Of a DNA stretch of 64,000 bases, positions 26,378 through 38,445 are shown piece by piece. The stretch is from Planktothrix sp. FACHB-1365. Lineage in GTDB: Bacteria > Cyanobacteriota > Cyanobacteriia > Cyanobacteriales > Microcoleaceae. Where the stretch lies: NCBI RefSeq assembly GCF_014697575.1, contig NZ_JACJSC010000023.1:1-64000 (forward strand). Direction: 5' to 3'. The position numbers and the translations under genes are program-made. Position 1 is the first letter of the stretch, and the number at the start of each line of letters is the position of its first letter. The notes under the pieces were generated by a model. The model searched no databases. It was not told the origin of the DNA and saw only the letters and a list, made by a program, of their open reading frames with translations.

Positions 26378-27319
26378 ATGGAAGTTGAAATTCCCCAACT
26401 AGAAAGTGTTAAGCGCCAACTCATGAACCATCAGCGACCCAAAAAGCCCAAGATGTTGGTAGTTGACGATGAGCCAGATAATTTAGATCTGCTCTACCGT
26501 ACATTTCGACGGAATTTTAATGTATTTAAGGCTGAAAGTGGCGTTCGAGCACTCGAAATTTTGGAAGATGAAGGGGAAGTGGCCGTTATTATCTCCGACC
26601 AACGAATGCCTGAAATGAAAGGGACGGAGTTTCTCAGCAAAACAGTGCCTCAGTTCCCTAATACCGTGCGAATTATTCTAACCGGGTTTACCGATATTGA
26701 GGACTTGGTAGATGCGATTAATTCTGGCCAGGTCTACAAATACATTACTAAGCCTTGGGACCCCAATGAACTCAAAGCTGTTGTGGAACGCGCCGCAGAA
26801 ACTTATGAACTGCTGAACCAACGCACCGCAGAACTTAATCGTGCTCAGGCTCAAACCCAACTGTTAGCAACGATTATGGAAGCCGCACAAGCCGATGCTA
26901 ACTTGGAAAGTCTATTGACAACCATTGCTGAAGCAGTAGCAAAACAGTTCCAAGCGGATGTTTGCATTTTACAATCCATTCAAGATAATCACCTGACTTC
27001 AACAATTGGTCATTATAGTGGTACGGGTGTTCTGGAAAACTGGTTAGACCGTGATCCTATCGTCCAAGAAGCCCTAACAACGGGAACCGTACAAGCCTCT
27101 ATTAATATTACGGCTGATCCCACCTTAGCAACTCTCCCCCACTATCAAAGTTCAGGAATTCAAGCTCATATTAATGCTCCCATTCGCTATCGAGATCGTC
27201 AGATTGCTCTATTATCAATACAGTGGAAGCATCCTTGTCAGATGAGTCCTGATGATTTAACCACCATTTATTTAGTGGCCCAACAAATCGCCTTGGCTGT
27301 TATCAGCCTTGACCATTAA
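26378..27319 (+). CDS. Response regulator with a GAF-like C-terminal domain
   Basis: The 313-residue protein has a receiver domain (about 22-145) with MLVVDDEPDN, phospho-acceptor Asp in ISDQRMPEMKG, ILTGFTD and KYITKPWDP, as in RpfG-type receivers. A coiled-coil linker (ELNRAQAQTQLLATIM) leads to a GAF-like domain (about 165-313): LLTTIAEAVAKQFQADVCIL and HINAPIRYRDRQIALLSIQW. There is no DNA-binding or HD-GYP output. GGAGG lies 8 bases before the ATG. menG begins 14 bases downstream, so the two probably share a transcript. Confidence 0.88.
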   Translation: MEVEIPQLESVKRQLMNHQRPKKPKMLVVDDEPDNLDLLYRTFRRNFNVFKAESGVRALEILEDEGEVAVIISDQRMPEMKGTEFLSKTVPQFPNTVRIILTGFTDIEDLVDAINSGQVYKYITKPWDPNELKAVVERAAETYELLNQRTAELNRAQAQTQLLATIMEAAQADANLESLLTTIAEAVAKQFQADVCILQSIQDNHLTSTIGHYSGTGVLENWLDRDPIVQEALTTGTVQASINITADPTLATLPHYQSSGIQAHINAPIRYRDRQIALLSIQWKHPCQMSPDDLTTIYLVAQQIALAVISLDH

Positions 27320-27333
27320 TCCCCAAACTTAAC

Positions 27334-28041
27334 ATGATCAAGGAACACAACCGCGTTCAAGACATCTTTAATCGCATCGCACCTGTCTATGATCAGTTAA
27401 ATGATGGGTTAAGTTTGGGACAACATCGGGTTTGGAAAAAAATGGCAGTGGGCTGGAGTGGTGCAAAATCAGGAGATACAGCCCTAGATTTATGTTGTGG
27501 GAGTGGAGATTTAGCACTGCTATTAGCCCAACAGGTGGGAGAATCGGGACAGGTATTTGGAGTGGATTTTTCTAATTGTCAATTAGAAATTGCCAAACAT
27601 CGACCTCAACCTTTTACCATTCCATCGGCTGCGATCGCTTGGGTAGAAGCGGATGTCTTAGCCTTACCCTTTGCCGATAATACCTTTGACTGTGCCACTA
27701 TGGGGTATGGTTTGCGGAATGTTCCCGATATTCCTCGCAGTCTCCAAGAACTGTATCGAGTCCTTAAGCCGGGAGCAACGGCGACGATTTTGGATTTTCA
27801 TCGTCCTTCGAGTTTCCTACTGCGTACCTTTCAACAATGGTATTTGGATCAAATTGTTGTTCCCGCCGCCGAAGGATTAGGTTTTAAAGAAGAATACGCT
27901 TATATTAACCCTAGTTTAGATAAATTTCCGAGGGGGAATGAACAAGTAATATTAGCCCAGGAAGCCGGATTTTCTCAAGCCACACATTACCCGATTGCAA
28001 GCGGTATGATGGGAGTATTAGTGATAACTAAAGCCCATTAA
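27334..28041 (+). CDS. menG: Demethylphylloquinone/demethylmenaquinone methyltransferase
   Basis: The 235-residue UbiE/MenG-type SAM methyltransferase has the family start VQDIFNRIAPVYDQLNDGLSLGQHRVWKK, SAM motif I LDLCCGSGDLALLLA, ADVLALPFADNTFDCATMGYGLRNV and EEYAYINPSLDKFP. In cyanobacteria it performs the last step of phylloquinone synthesis, needed for photosystem I. Length is normal. It follows the response regulator gene closely. Confidence 0.93.
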   Translation: MIKEHNRVQDIFNRIAPVYDQLNDGLSLGQHRVWKKMAVGWSGAKSGDTALDLCCGSGDLALLLAQQVGESGQVFGVDFSNCQLEIAKHRPQPFTIPSAAIAWVEADVLALPFADNTFDCATMGYGLRNVPDIPRSLQELYRVLKPGATATILDFHRPSSFLLRTFQQWYLDQIVVPAAEGLGFKEEYAYINPSLDKFPRGNEQVILAQEAGFSQATHYPIASGMMGVLVITKAH

Positions 28042-28140
28042 ACGATTAGCAAAGCTGCTCTGTTCCCTTGATTGGATGGGTAAAAAAACTGATAGCGGTT
28101 AGCTAGGGTGAAGGCTCACTCATAGTTTGTTGCGATAAGA

Positions 28141-29373
28141 ATGGCTAATTTTTCTGATCTGTGGGTTTTAATTACGCCGCCAATTGTGGGGGGAATTATT
28201 GGTTATTTTACCAATGATTTAGCGATTAAAATGTTATTTCGTCCGTACCGACCCCTACAGGTTTATGGCCGAAGGGTTCCGTTTACTCCAGGTTTGATTC
28301 CGAGAAATCAAGAACGTTTAGCAAAACGAATTTCCGATACTATTATGGGGTCATTATTGACTCCAGAGGAGTTACAAAATTTAGCGCGTCGGTTGCTCGA
28401 AACTGAACGAATGCAAGCGGCTATTAATTGGTTTTTAAGATTGGCATTAGATCAAGTTAAATCTGATACAGAACGAAAAACTGCTAAGATTTTATCAGGA
28501 ATTTTACATGATTTTATTGGGGAGTCTTTACCCAGGATTTTAAGAGTTTTAGCCCGGAAAGAGGATTTTTTAGCTCCTCAGATCAATCAAATTTTTGATC
28601 AAGTTTTATTAGAATTTCAATTAAGTAATAAACAATCAGAACAACTATCAGACTGGCTTTTAGAGGTTGTCTTACCTCCAGAAGTCTTGCGACAAGCTTT
28701 AATTGATTTTCTCACGGATCGAAATATTTCAATTATTGATGAGGGATTCCGCGAACAAAGTAGTGGAACCTATTGGGTGGTTGCCAATTTATTAGGATTA
28801 CGCCATAGTTTAACTCGGTTGCGAACTTTTTGTTTAGATGAAAAAGAAGAAACAAATCGACGACTAGCGGAATTAATTAAATCCCTAGGATTAGGAATAA
28901 GGCTGCAAGAATGGTTACAGAATATTACCTTACAAAATTTACCGGTTTCTACCGTTAAACAACTCCGAAAAACCCTACGAGATGCCATTAGAATTTATAT
29001 TCAGGAACAAGGCATTGATATCATGCAAGGGTTAAGCCAATCTATTGATTGGGATCATCTTTCAACGTTGATTTTAAAACGATTACAAACCTCTCCTGTG
29101 ATGAATACGTCTTTAGAGTTAGTGAGTCAAGAATTAGCCTTACTTCTGGAACGATATTTAGAACAGGATTTAGAAAAAATTATGACTCAAGTGATTCCCA
29201 TTCTTAATATAGAACAGGTGATTATTGATCGAGTTAAAGGAACTTCCCCGGAAAATTTAGAAGCCGCCATTAACGGGATTGTTAAAAGTGAATTACAGGC
29301 GATTGTTAATTTAGGGGGAATTTTAGGCATTATTGTGGGGTTATTGCAGACGCTTTTGTTAGTATTACGATAG
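28141..29373 (+). CDS. DUF445 family membrane protein
   Basis: The 410-residue protein starts with a membrane segment and the DUF445 hallmark: [30 protein letters not shown] and [20 protein letters not shown] long helical middle section follows, and the C-terminus has a second membrane helix ([16 protein letters not shown]). This layout, with both ends in the membrane, matches YheB/DUF445 proteins, whose function is not established. It probably continues the menG transcript, about 100 bases downstream. Confidence 0.88.
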   Translation: MANFSDLWVLITPPIVGGIIGYFTNDLAIKMLFRPYRPLQVYGRRVPFTPGLIPRNQERLAKRISDTIMGSLLTPEELQNLARRLLETERMQAAINWFLRLALDQVKSDTERKTAKILSGILHDFIGESLPRILRVLARKEDFLAPQINQIFDQVLLEFQLSNKQSEQLSDWLLEVVLPPEVLRQALIDFLTDRNISIIDEGFREQSSGTYWVVANLLGLRHSLTRLRTFCLDEKEETNRRLAELIKSLGLGIRLQEWLQNITLQNLPVSTVKQLRKTLRDAIRIYIQEQGIDIMQGLSQSIDWDHLSTLILKRLQTSPVMNTSLELVSQELALLLERYLEQDLEKIMTQVIPILNIEQVIIDRVKGTSPENLEAAINGIVKSELQAIVNLGGILGIIVGLLQTLLLVLR

Positions 29374-29397
29374 CTTCCATTTTTCCTAATTTTGTGA

Positions 29398-29679
29398 ATG
29401 AATATGACAACTCCTAAATCAAAACTCAGTCCTGAAATCTATGCGCGTCTGAAAGCAGAAGCAAAAGCTCCCTATCGAGGTTTGCGACAGTTTATTTATG
29501 TTGGTTTTGGGGCTTCCGGTTTAATTGGTGCGTTTGTGTTCTTGGCCCAACTATTAGCGGGACGGAATATTGAATCGGCGTTACCGAACTTAGCCTTACA
29601 AGTGGGAGTGGTGGCTCTGATGGTGGGGTTGTTTCGTTGGGAACAACGGGCCAATCGTCGGATATCGGGCCCAAAGTAA
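29398..29679 (+). CDS. DUF3493 (LPA1-like) small membrane protein
   Basis: The 93-residue protein has two predicted membrane helices (about 31-50 and 65-80) and the DUF3493 pattern KAEAKAPYRGLRQFIYVGFGASG. The domain occurs in the plant photosystem II assembly factor LPA1, so a thylakoid assembly role is possible; that is inference. It starts 24 bases after DUF445 with no strong Shine-Dalgarno; a second ATG two codons later is also usable. Confidence 0.85.
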   Translation: MNMTTPKSKLSPEIYARLKAEAKAPYRGLRQFIYVGFGASGLIGAFVFLAQLLAGRNIESALPNLALQVGVVALMVGLFRWEQRANRRISGPK

Positions 29680-29792
29680 CATAACGACACATTTCTCAAT
29701 CAACCAACACAAGACGCAATCAAAAGAAAATAAAGAAAATATTACGAAATTAAGGTTTCGTCATAATCCCTGAGAAGATTAAGTTTAGTGAA

Positions 29793-29877
29793 TCAAATGG
29801 GGTCAGCTTTATAAAGACCCTAAAAGATAAATCCACTTTAATGCTTCAAATGGGGTCAGCTTTTATAAAGACCCTAA
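29793..29877. repeat. Two direct repeats carrying GGGTC/GACCC hairpins
   Basis: Nearly identical 31- and 32-base units at 29,793-29,823 and 29,846-29,877 start TCAAATGGGGTCAGCTTT and end AAAGACCCTAA. Each can fold through GGGTC and GACCC. A third GGTCAGCTT follows at 29,911 in the adjacent terminator hairpin, so the hairpin may have been duplicated. Confidence 0.85.
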
Positions 29878-29912
29878 CCATAGGAAAATCCATTCATAAA
29901 AACCTAGAGGTC

Positions 29913-29945
29913 AGCTTCCAATGTACGGAAGCTGGCTTTCTTGTT
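29913..29945 (+). terminator. Rho-independent-type terminator after the menG-DUF3493 group
   Basis: CAGCTTCC and GGAAGCTG form an 8-bp stem with a 7-base loop, followed by GCTTTCTTGTTTT. It separates the plus-strand group from the convergent beta-helix gene. Confidence 0.7.
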
Positions 29946-30998
29946 TTAAAATTCAACTGCACCGGAGATTTTGGATTGATCGATTTCATTCCCCACCACC
30001 GTAAGGGTGAAACCGCGTGTCGCATTATACACATCATAGCGACCATTACTCCGAATAATATTTTGACCGGGACTGGTGGCTGTTCCTAAATCAGGTTGAG
30101 CTTGGGAGATCGCAACAACTCCATCTCGTTCATTATTTTCAATTAAATTATTGCGGAGTATGGGTTTAGCTTGGTGAGAAATCACAATTCCATCCCGATT
30201 TTCAATAATTTTATTTTCGGTAATGGTAGGTGTAGCTTCGTCATTAATCGAGATTCCAAACCCGGTATTTTGGAAAATATTATTGCGAATTTCTCCCCCT
30301 GCTGACCGAGCAATTGATATTCCATTTCCAGCATTTTGAGTGAAGATATTACTGCTAATTTTAGGATTACCTTCGGCACTAATAAAAACCCCATCTCGCT
30401 TACTATTAATAAACGTACAGTTACTCACCGTAGGATTAGAAGATTCTATCCATAAAGCCGTTCCACGAGTATTAGGATTTGTCAGCGTTAACCCTAGAAT
30501 TTGACTGTTTCCTTCCGTTCTAATAGTGGCATTTTGTCGAGCAAAGGTAGGACTAACAAAATTCCCCCCGCCCATAATAACTGTATTTTGTCCATTGGTA
30601 GAAACATCTCCTTGTAAGGTGATTTCTTCTGGGAGCACGATGGGAAAACTCTCTCCGGTTTCTTGACTATAGGTTCCGGGGTTAACTTGAATCACCGTAC
30701 CCGGTTGGGCTTTTTGGAGAGCATAGCTAATCGAACGATAGGGGCCAGCTTCACTTCCTGTGGAAGCACCGCTATCAATTCCGGTGTTGGAATCAACATA
30801 AATCACGGAACCTTGGGCCAAATTTTGGGAAATTAAAGAGGGATAGGTTGGAATTGTTTGGAAATTGGCCAAAACGGGAGTTTCTAAACTCGCTATTAGT
30901 CCGAACCCCACCATTGTTGTCACCCAACCCCTGCTTTTGTAAAGCCTAGAGGGAATGGATAAAGTCAATCGTTGTATCGGCTTAGGTTGATTGCACAT
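29946..30998 (-). CDS. Secreted right-handed beta-helix protein (DUF1565)
   Basis: The 350-residue protein has an N-terminal signal-like segment (GWVTTMVGFGLIASLETPVLA, about 25-45) and then YVDSNTGIDSGASTGSEAGPYRSISYALQKAQPGTVIQVNPGTY, the DUF1565 signature. From about 150 to 335 it carries repeating parallel beta-helix coils (NPTVSNCTFINS, NPKISSNIFTQN, TPTITENKIIEN, KPILRNNLIENN). Such proteins bind or modify polysaccharide at the cell surface. No catalytic residues can be assigned. It neighbours RTX-type genes that are also probably exported. Confidence 0.87.
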   Translation of the reverse strand: MCNQPKPIQRLTLSIPSRLYKSRGWVTTMVGFGLIASLETPVLANFQTIPTYPSLISQNLAQGSVIYVDSNTGIDSGASTGSEAGPYRSISYALQKAQPGTVIQVNPGTYSQETGESFPIVLPEEITLQGDVSTNGQNTVIMGGGNFVSPTFARQNATIRTEGNSQILGLTLTNPNTRGTALWIESSNPTVSNCTFINSKRDGVFISAEGNPKISSNIFTQNAGNGISIARSAGGEIRNNIFQNTGFGISINDEATPTITENKIIENRDGIVISHQAKPILRNNLIENNERDGVVAISQAQPDLGTATSPGQNIIRSNGRYDVYNATRGFTLTVVGNEIDQSKISGAVEF

Positions 30999-31817
30999 AT
31001 CGTATTGATGGGTTGTCCTGATTCAAGAGCGGATTTTCCTCCAGGGGGTTCCTGTTCGAGATTGGATTAGAACAATCGACCTTTGGGATGAATCCCGCTT
31101 GATTCTTTTAACTCCAAGCATTTTAGCCGATTCAGATCAATGGATTTTGTTTTTTCTAAGATTAAAGATAATTCTTTGGGAACATCTCGGTCGGGGGATA
31201 AGTCAATAAAGCCAGACTTTATCTTGGGTTCGTTTCGGCGGTAGTTTAGGGTTGTTGTCAAGAAGAGAGTTCTAAACGAGGGTATGTCAGGGATCATCAG
31301 GATTGAGGACTTGGTTGTCACGCTTGAGCAGTACAGGGATAGTTTTCACATCAAGTGATCATTAATTGATCAGGGGTTTGTCCCCTAAAAGCAATGAAAC
31401 AAAAGATGTGAGATCATCGAATCGTTCTTTTCTGTCCATTTAGCCCTTAAACCAAAGTTTCTCAATCGCTTGCTATTTTCTTGACACTTCTGTTAAGCTG
31501 ATACGATATTTTTTTATTCATTACTGAAGAAAGTTTAGCTTCACGATCAGGGTTTCCCCTAGGTGATGCTCAACTGTTTTTTGTATTGACAGAGATGGAG
31601 ATTGCACAATTGCCAGCGATGTCCTTTTTTTAGTTAGAATACTCTGGATTGTTTATTCCTTTTAGGATAAACTAAACATGGTGTTCATTACCAAACTGGA
31701 ATCACTGGTCAGTTAAAGTTTAATCATCTCTAAGACTACCAGTAACGAAGTTCCTATTGTAGAATCCCAGAAAAATCAAAATCCTAACAACATTAAGCTT
31801 ACGTGAGGAGGACTTGA
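30999..31817. other. Gene-free region of about 820 bases
   Basis: Lies between the divergent beta-helix gene and the RTX gene and should contain both promoters. A TTGACA at 31,481-31,486 is followed by TACGAT at 31,502, but the 15-base spacing is poor. A palindrome TGATCA-ttaat-TGATCA lies near 31,356. The minus-strand frame at 31,067-31,321 has no recognisable feature. Confidence 0.45.
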
Positions 31818-32780
31818 ATGTCTCAGATAGCAGGAACCAATCCATCAACAGTGCTAGTAGAAACTGACTCTAAGGGGCTAGTTACTCTAAGAGCCGCAGT
31901 TGATGGAGAAAACAACATAACAGGAACCGCTAATACCGTCCTGATTTTGGGTAACGCTCAAGGCGGCCCTCTCCTAGCTGGTGCAGCAAACCCTATTGAA
32001 ATTGCTGGTGATGGTGGGGCAGATTCCATTGTAGGTAGCAGTGGCAATGACTGCCTTTACGGTAACCTGGGACTTGACACCATCTATGGTTTGGGTGGAA
32101 ATGACTTGATTGCCGGGGGTGCTGACAATGACCTGCTGTACGGTGGAGATGGAAATGATAACATCTTTGGTGATCTAGGAGATGATAAGGTCTACGGTGG
32201 CGCTGGTAATGACACGCTTGCGGGTGATGGTGACCCAGCCCTAGGCGGAGGAAATGACCTCATTGATGGCGGCGATGGCGATGACACCATCTGGGGTCAA
32301 CAAGGCAATGACAGCCTTTATGGTGGAGTCGGAAACGACACCATCTTTGGTGGCAAAGGAGACGATATTATTGCGGGTGGAGACGGTAATGATTTCATTA
32401 CTGGAGACCTAGGCAATGATAACTTAACGGGTAATGCCGGCAGTGACACATTCCGCTTTAACCAAGTTGGCAGTGCTAATGCTGACGTAGTAGTTGATTT
32501 TACATCGGGAAGTGACAAGATTTCCTTGGACATTCGTGATATTGATCCTAATGTGCCTAATGATACCGGCGGTGTGTTCCTATCTCTAGGTCCGACACTA
32601 GAGCAAAATGAATTCCAAGTGATTGCTAACTTCAATACTGGTAACATTGGCACTACGACTGGACTGGTTTATGACTCTGCCAACGGCAAGTTATACTTTG
32701 TCACGGGTGGTGCTGCCCAAGAAGTAGCTACATTTGTCAATAATCCTACTCTAACAGCCAGCGACTTTGAACTATTCTAA
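31818..32780 (+). CDS. RTX-type calcium-binding repeat protein
   Basis: The 320-residue protein has about nine to ten glycine- and aspartate-rich nonapeptide repeats (GGxGxDxLYG) between about residues 55 and 215, which fold as a calcium-bound beta-roll. There is no N-terminal signal peptide. The C-terminal domain (ADVVVDFTSGSDKISL through LTASDFELF) resembles the cyanobacterial surface-protein tail called bluetail and probably serves type I secretion or surface placement. GAGGAGG about 8 bases before the ATG is a very strong ribosome-binding site, suggesting high expression. No type I transporter genes are in the window. Confidence 0.9.
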   Translation: MSQIAGTNPSTVLVETDSKGLVTLRAAVDGENNITGTANTVLILGNAQGGPLLAGAANPIEIAGDGGADSIVGSSGNDCLYGNLGLDTIYGLGGNDLIAGGADNDLLYGGDGNDNIFGDLGDDKVYGGAGNDTLAGDGDPALGGGNDLIDGGDGDDTIWGQQGNDSLYGGVGNDTIFGGKGDDIIAGGDGNDFITGDLGNDNLTGNAGSDTFRFNQVGSANADVVVDFTSGSDKISLDIRDIDPNVPNDTGGVFLSLGPTLEQNEFQVIANFNTGNIGTTTGLVYDSANGKLYFVTGGAAQEVATFVNNPTLTASDFELF

Positions 32781-32807
32781 GTCTGAACTTGCTATAATTT
32801 AGTTCTA

Positions 32808-32833
32808 GGGGTAGCTAGTCTACCCCGTTTTTT
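32808..32833 (+). terminator. Rho-independent terminator after the RTX gene
   Basis: GGGGTAG and CTACCCC form a 7-bp stem with a 5-base loop, followed by GTTTTTT. Classic structure, 28 bases after the RTX stop. Confidence 0.85.
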
Positions 32834-32848
32834 AGGGGCAGTAATGGC

Positions 32849-33073
32849 TTAATCTTCCGGCTTGGGAGGGACAGGATCATACCCCCCAGGATGATAGGGA
32901 TGACAGCGTAGAATGCGTTGCACGGCTAACCAACTGCCTTGAATGATTCCAAACCGTTCGATGGCTTCAATGGCATATTGGGAACAAGTGGGATGAAAGC
33001 GACAAACGGGAGGAAACAGGGGAGAAATTAAGAATCTGTAGCCTCGAATCAGGGTAATTAATAGAATTTTCAT
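32849..33073 (-). CDS. yidD: YidD membrane protein insertion efficiency factor
   Basis: The 74-residue product starting [20 protein letters not shown] has the YidD hallmark [19 protein letters not shown] and the C-terminal [14 protein letters not shown]. YidD is a membrane-associated helper of YidC-mediated insertion. The frame stays open upstream to 33,154, but the extra 27 residues overlap truB and are not conserved. It begins 14 bases after truB on the same strand. Confidence 0.92.
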   Translation of the reverse strand: MKILLITLIRGYRFLISPLFPPVCRFHPTCSQYAIEAIERFGIIQGSWLAVQRILRCHPYHPGGYDPVPPKPED

Positions 33074-33086
33074 ATCATTAAAGTTG

Positions 33087-33980
33087 TTAATTTTCAGCGA
33101 GAACAACTTGAGGAGCGAGGAGAACTTGATCGGAAGTTGTGATAAATTTTCCAATTCCTAAAAGTTGATTTTCTGGAGCATAAACACTCACGGGATGAGG
33201 TTTTAGGGCTTCAGAATCTACAGCAATTGATTGTCCTTGACACCAACGTTTTGCAGATTCATCGGTGAGTGTAATAATTGTTAAATGATTTAAAGCTAAG
33301 GTCGGAGAGAGGGGAAAAAATGTTTGTTGTTGAACTTGGGTTTCTAGGGTTTCTAAAGTTAAACTATTGTCTAAAGAGAAACCACTGCTTTCTGTTCTGA
33401 TTAAATTAGCTAAGGTTCCACCGCAATTCAGTATCACTCCTAAATCTCTAGCAATAGAGCGAATATAAGTTCCTGAACCACAGGCGATCGCAATTTCTAA
33501 CTCAGGAAATTCCCCTGGATACCAATTTAAAATTTTGAGATCAAAAATTTCAACTGTCCGACTGGGAACTTCAATATTTTCTCCTTTTCGAGCTAAATCA
33601 TATAATCGTTTTCCTTGAACATGAATGGCACTATAAAGCGGCGGAATTTGTTGAATTTTTCCCTTAAATTGAGGAAGAATTTCTTGAATTTGTTGGAGTT
33701 GTAAATCAGGTATAGATTGAGTCGTTAATATTTCTCCTTCTAAGTCATCGGTTGTGGTGGTGACACCAAATCGAATTCTAGCTTGATAAGCTTTTTGAGG
33801 CGGGAGAAATTGTAGTAAACGAGTGGCTTTTCCTAGAGCAATAGGTAACACTCCCGTTGCGGCTGGGTCTAGGGTTCCAGCGTGTCCGACTCGTTTTAAT
33901 CGTAAGATTCGACGCACTCGCGCCACACAGTCATGGGAGGTTAATCCTGCCGATTTATTAAGGTTAAGAAACCCGTACAT
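33087..33980 (-). CDS. truB: tRNA pseudouridine(55) synthase TruB
   Basis: TruB forms the universal pseudouridine 55 in the T-loop. The 297-residue protein opens [26 protein letters not shown] and has the catalytic motif [23 protein letters not shown] (Asp in TLDP), then [19 protein letters not shown] and [15 protein letters not shown]. Full length with a C-terminal RNA-binding tail. It is followed by yidD on the same strand. Confidence 0.95.
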   Translation of the reverse strand: MYGFLNLNKSAGLTSHDCVARVRRILRLKRVGHAGTLDPAATGVLPIALGKATRLLQFLPPQKAYQARIRFGVTTTTDDLEGEILTTQSIPDLQLQQIQEILPQFKGKIQQIPPLYSAIHVQGKRLYDLARKGENIEVPSRTVEIFDLKILNWYPGEFPELEIAIACGSGTYIRSIARDLGVILNCGGTLANLIRTESSGFSLDNSLTLETLETQVQQQTFFPLSPTLALNHLTIITLTDESAKRWCQGQSIAVDSEALKPHPVSVYAPENQLLGIGKFITTSDQVLLAPQVVLAEN

Positions 33981-34041
33981 TATGGTCTTGAATTTCCTTT
34001 ATGAAATTGCTAATTTATCCTGGAAGTTGCTTAAATTTTTG

Positions 34042-34899
34042 CTAAGTAAGAGATTTAAAATCTCCAGATGTTAAATTTCCTGTAAAACCGGGAAGAAATG
34101 CTAAATAAGTGGGATTATTAACATCATCTGTGCGAATCAATACACCGTTAACGTCATTAAGACTTCCCGTTTCAATGACTAATTGACTATAAGTTAAGTC
34201 TGACGGCAGAAAAAAGAAGTCATTATTATCATTATAATCTAATATGACATCAACGAAAGCCGGATTAGCACTACCTGAATTAACAGAAATCAAAAATCCA
34301 TCTTGTCCTTCACCGCCGACTAAAATATCTTGACCTCGATCTCCCGATAACAAATCATCTCTACTTCCCCCAACGATACAATCATCACCCGCTCCGCCAT
34401 ATAGGGTATTATTACTATCATCAGTTCCGATTGAATCACTACCCGCTATCAAGACGTCATTATCATTATTTCCTGATAAAAAATCTTGTCCATTTCCGCC
34501 AAATAAGGTATCACTATCCTTCCCTCCAAACAGGGTATCATTTCCTTCATTCCCTAAAATAGAATCCCGATTTTGATTCCCATTAATATAATCATTTCCC
34601 GCTTCACCCTCAATCAAATCCTCTCCATCATCACCAAAAATTGTGTCGTTTCCCCCCCGACCATACAAACTATCACTTCCTATATTTCCTCGAATAATAT
34701 CAGCAGCAGCAGTTCCAGCTAGACTAGCTCCCAAGGTATCACTGACTTGAGGAATTTGGTTTCCGGTCACCGTAGTGTCTCCGCCAGTTCCCCCGGTAAC
34801 GGTGTTACTACCTCCAGTGGTGTCATTGGTCAGGGTGTCCCCAGGAAGGGTTTGGTCGTATAATAGGAAAATTAAGTTAGGATCAAATACGGATGTCAT
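34042..34899 (-). CDS. RTX-type calcium-binding repeat protein (second)
   Basis: The 285-residue protein has a low-complexity Thr/Gly segment (about 20-50: TGGSNTVTGGTGGDTTVTG), then RTX nonapeptide repeats (about 60-205: GRGGNDTIFGDDGEDLIEG and similar) and a beta-rich C-terminal region ending FTGNLTSGDFKSLT. No N-terminal signal is present. It is not a simple duplicate of the gene at 31,818: repeats are more degenerate and the C-terminus differs. It lies just upstream of truB on the same strand, about 60 bases apart. Secretion by a type I system encoded elsewhere is expected. Confidence 0.87.
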   Translation of the reverse strand: MTSVFDPNLIFLLYDQTLPGDTLTNDTTGGSNTVTGGTGGDTTVTGNQIPQVSDTLGASLAGTAAADIIRGNIGSDSLYGRGGNDTIFGDDGEDLIEGEAGNDYINGNQNRDSILGNEGNDTLFGGKDSDTLFGGNGQDFLSGNNDNDVLIAGSDSIGTDDSNNTLYGGAGDDCIVGGSRDDLLSGDRGQDILVGGEGQDGFLISVNSGSANPAFVDVILDYNDNNDFFFLPSDLTYSQLVIETGSLNDVNGVLIRTDDVNNPTYLAFLPGFTGNLTSGDFKSLT

Positions 34900-35201
34900 A
34901 ATCAGTGAAGCATTAGGTTTGTCTGAAATTTTACCTGTGCATTACTCAATTATATTAAAATCCAGCTTATTTGTTGTTCTGACTCCAAACCTTTGAGACG
35001 GCAAAGTTCAACAACTGTCAATTGTCATAATTCCGTAAACTCACCGATAGCAAGATAAGGGATAAGTCGAATATAATAGGATCAACCTTGAGCCTCTAAA
35101 TAAATTTACTGCAAAAATCTGGGATTGCCAATCACAAGCCCAAACCTTGCACTCTTTTGTACCTGGATTGACATCTCTAATTCTTTATCCAACGGATTAT
35201 T
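34900..35201. other. Divergent intergenic region of about 300 bases
   Basis: Separates the second RTX gene from the HD-domain gene. It is AT-rich. A TTGACA at 35,168 is too close to the ATG at 35,202 to act as a standard -35. I see no repeat or hairpin of note. Confidence 0.45.
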
Positions 35202-36164
35202 ATGTTTAATGCCACAGCCATTCTAATTGATGCCTTTGTTCAACAATTACAAGCCGGATATCGTCGCACTTATGGAGGGTTTAAACCAGACTACCCTGAG
35301 ATTATTGCCTGGGCTGGAACAATGGCTTTAGAAAATATTGCCAATTGTGATGCTCTTTATCATAACGTCGAGCATACTATGTTAGTGACGTTAGTAGGAC
35401 AGGAAATTTTACGCGGAAAACATATCCGAGAAGGTGGTGTTACCCCTCAAGATTGGTTGCATTTTATTATTTCCTTGCTGTGTCATGATATTGGTTATGT
35501 CAAAGGGGTTTGTCGTCAGGATCAAGAATCAATTGGTTTATATGCAACTGGAATTGGAGATGGAATTGTTTCGATTTCTGTAGGCGCCACGTCAGCTAGT
35601 TTAACCCCTTATCATGTTGATCGCGGAAAATTAGTCATTGATGAACGATTTGGTGGTCATAATTTAATTGATGCGGAACAAATTAAACGCAATATTGAAT
35701 TAACTCGTTTTCCGGTTCCCGCCGATGAAACCCACCAAGATCGACATAATTATTCAGGATTAGCAAGAGCCGCAGATTTGATTGGTCAACTCAGTGATCC
35801 GCGCTATTTAAGAAAAATTAGTTCCTTATTTTATGAGTTTGAAGAAGTCGGAACAAACAAAGTTTTAGGCTACAAAACCCCTGGAGATTTACGTCGAAAT
35901 TACGCTAAATTTTACTGGAATGGCGTATTTCCTTATATTCCGGCGGCTCTCAAATATTTAGAACTCACCCAAGAAGGAAAGCAAGTTGTAGCAAATCTCT
36001 ACGCTAATGTCTTTCAAGTGGAAAATGAATCTCGAATTTTACAAGGAATTAATCAATTTCCTACAGAAATGAATGGCGGAAGTCGAACAGATCAAAATAA
36101 AGACAGTGTTCTCAATGAGCAAAAACCCTTAGTCTTTAGTGAATTAACGGAGTTAAATTTATAG
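35202..36164 (+). CDS. HD-domain metalloprotein (Npun_R2479-type)
   Basis: The 320-residue protein has an HD-like phosphohydrolase core: YHNVEHTMLV (metal-binding His), LLCHDIGYVKG (His-Asp) and the later RHNYSGLARAADLIGQLSD. This layout matches a cyanobacterial family named after Npun_R2479. The substrate is unknown; HD proteins act on phosphoesters such as nucleotides. It is monocistronic, ending in a clear terminator before ligA. Confidence 0.82.
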   Translation: MFNATAILIDAFVQQLQAGYRRTYGGFKPDYPEIIAWAGTMALENIANCDALYHNVEHTMLVTLVGQEILRGKHIREGGVTPQDWLHFIISLLCHDIGYVKGVCRQDQESIGLYATGIGDGIVSISVGATSASLTPYHVDRGKLVIDERFGGHNLIDAEQIKRNIELTRFPVPADETHQDRHNYSGLARAADLIGQLSDPRYLRKISSLFYEFEEVGTNKVLGYKTPGDLRRNYAKFYWNGVFPYIPAALKYLELTQEGKQVVANLYANVFQVENESRILQGINQFPTEMNGGSRTDQNKDSVLNEQKPLVFSELTELNL

Positions 36165-36204
36165 AGACTGAGGATAGACTGAAAAAAGGAAATTCAAAAT
36201 TGAG

Positions 36205-38314
<2,110 letters not shown>

Positions 38315-38412
38315 GGTACTTTATTAACTCCCCCATACCCGATAACAATTGACTACAATAATTAAGGGTTAATTTATATCTAAAGACAGAACAATTATTT
38401 TCTGATTTAGAG

Positions 38413-38418
38413 TATAAT
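38413..38418 (+). promoter_or_regulatory. Candidate -10 box for the EamA gene
   Basis: A perfect TATAAT lies about 28 bases before the ATG at 38,446. The -35 position is only weakly matched. Confidence 0.35.
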
Positions 38419-38445
38419 GGTAAGGATTTATTTTAAATTTATACA

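Noticed and set aside
31067-31321. Minus-strand frame of 84 residues in the long gap before the RTX gene
   Set aside because: No recognisable motif, no good ribosome-binding site and low coding character. It could be a relic but cannot be supported.
31481-31507. TTGACA...TACGAT as a promoter for the RTX gene
   Set aside because: The spacer is only 15 bases and the site lies more than 300 bases from the ATG.
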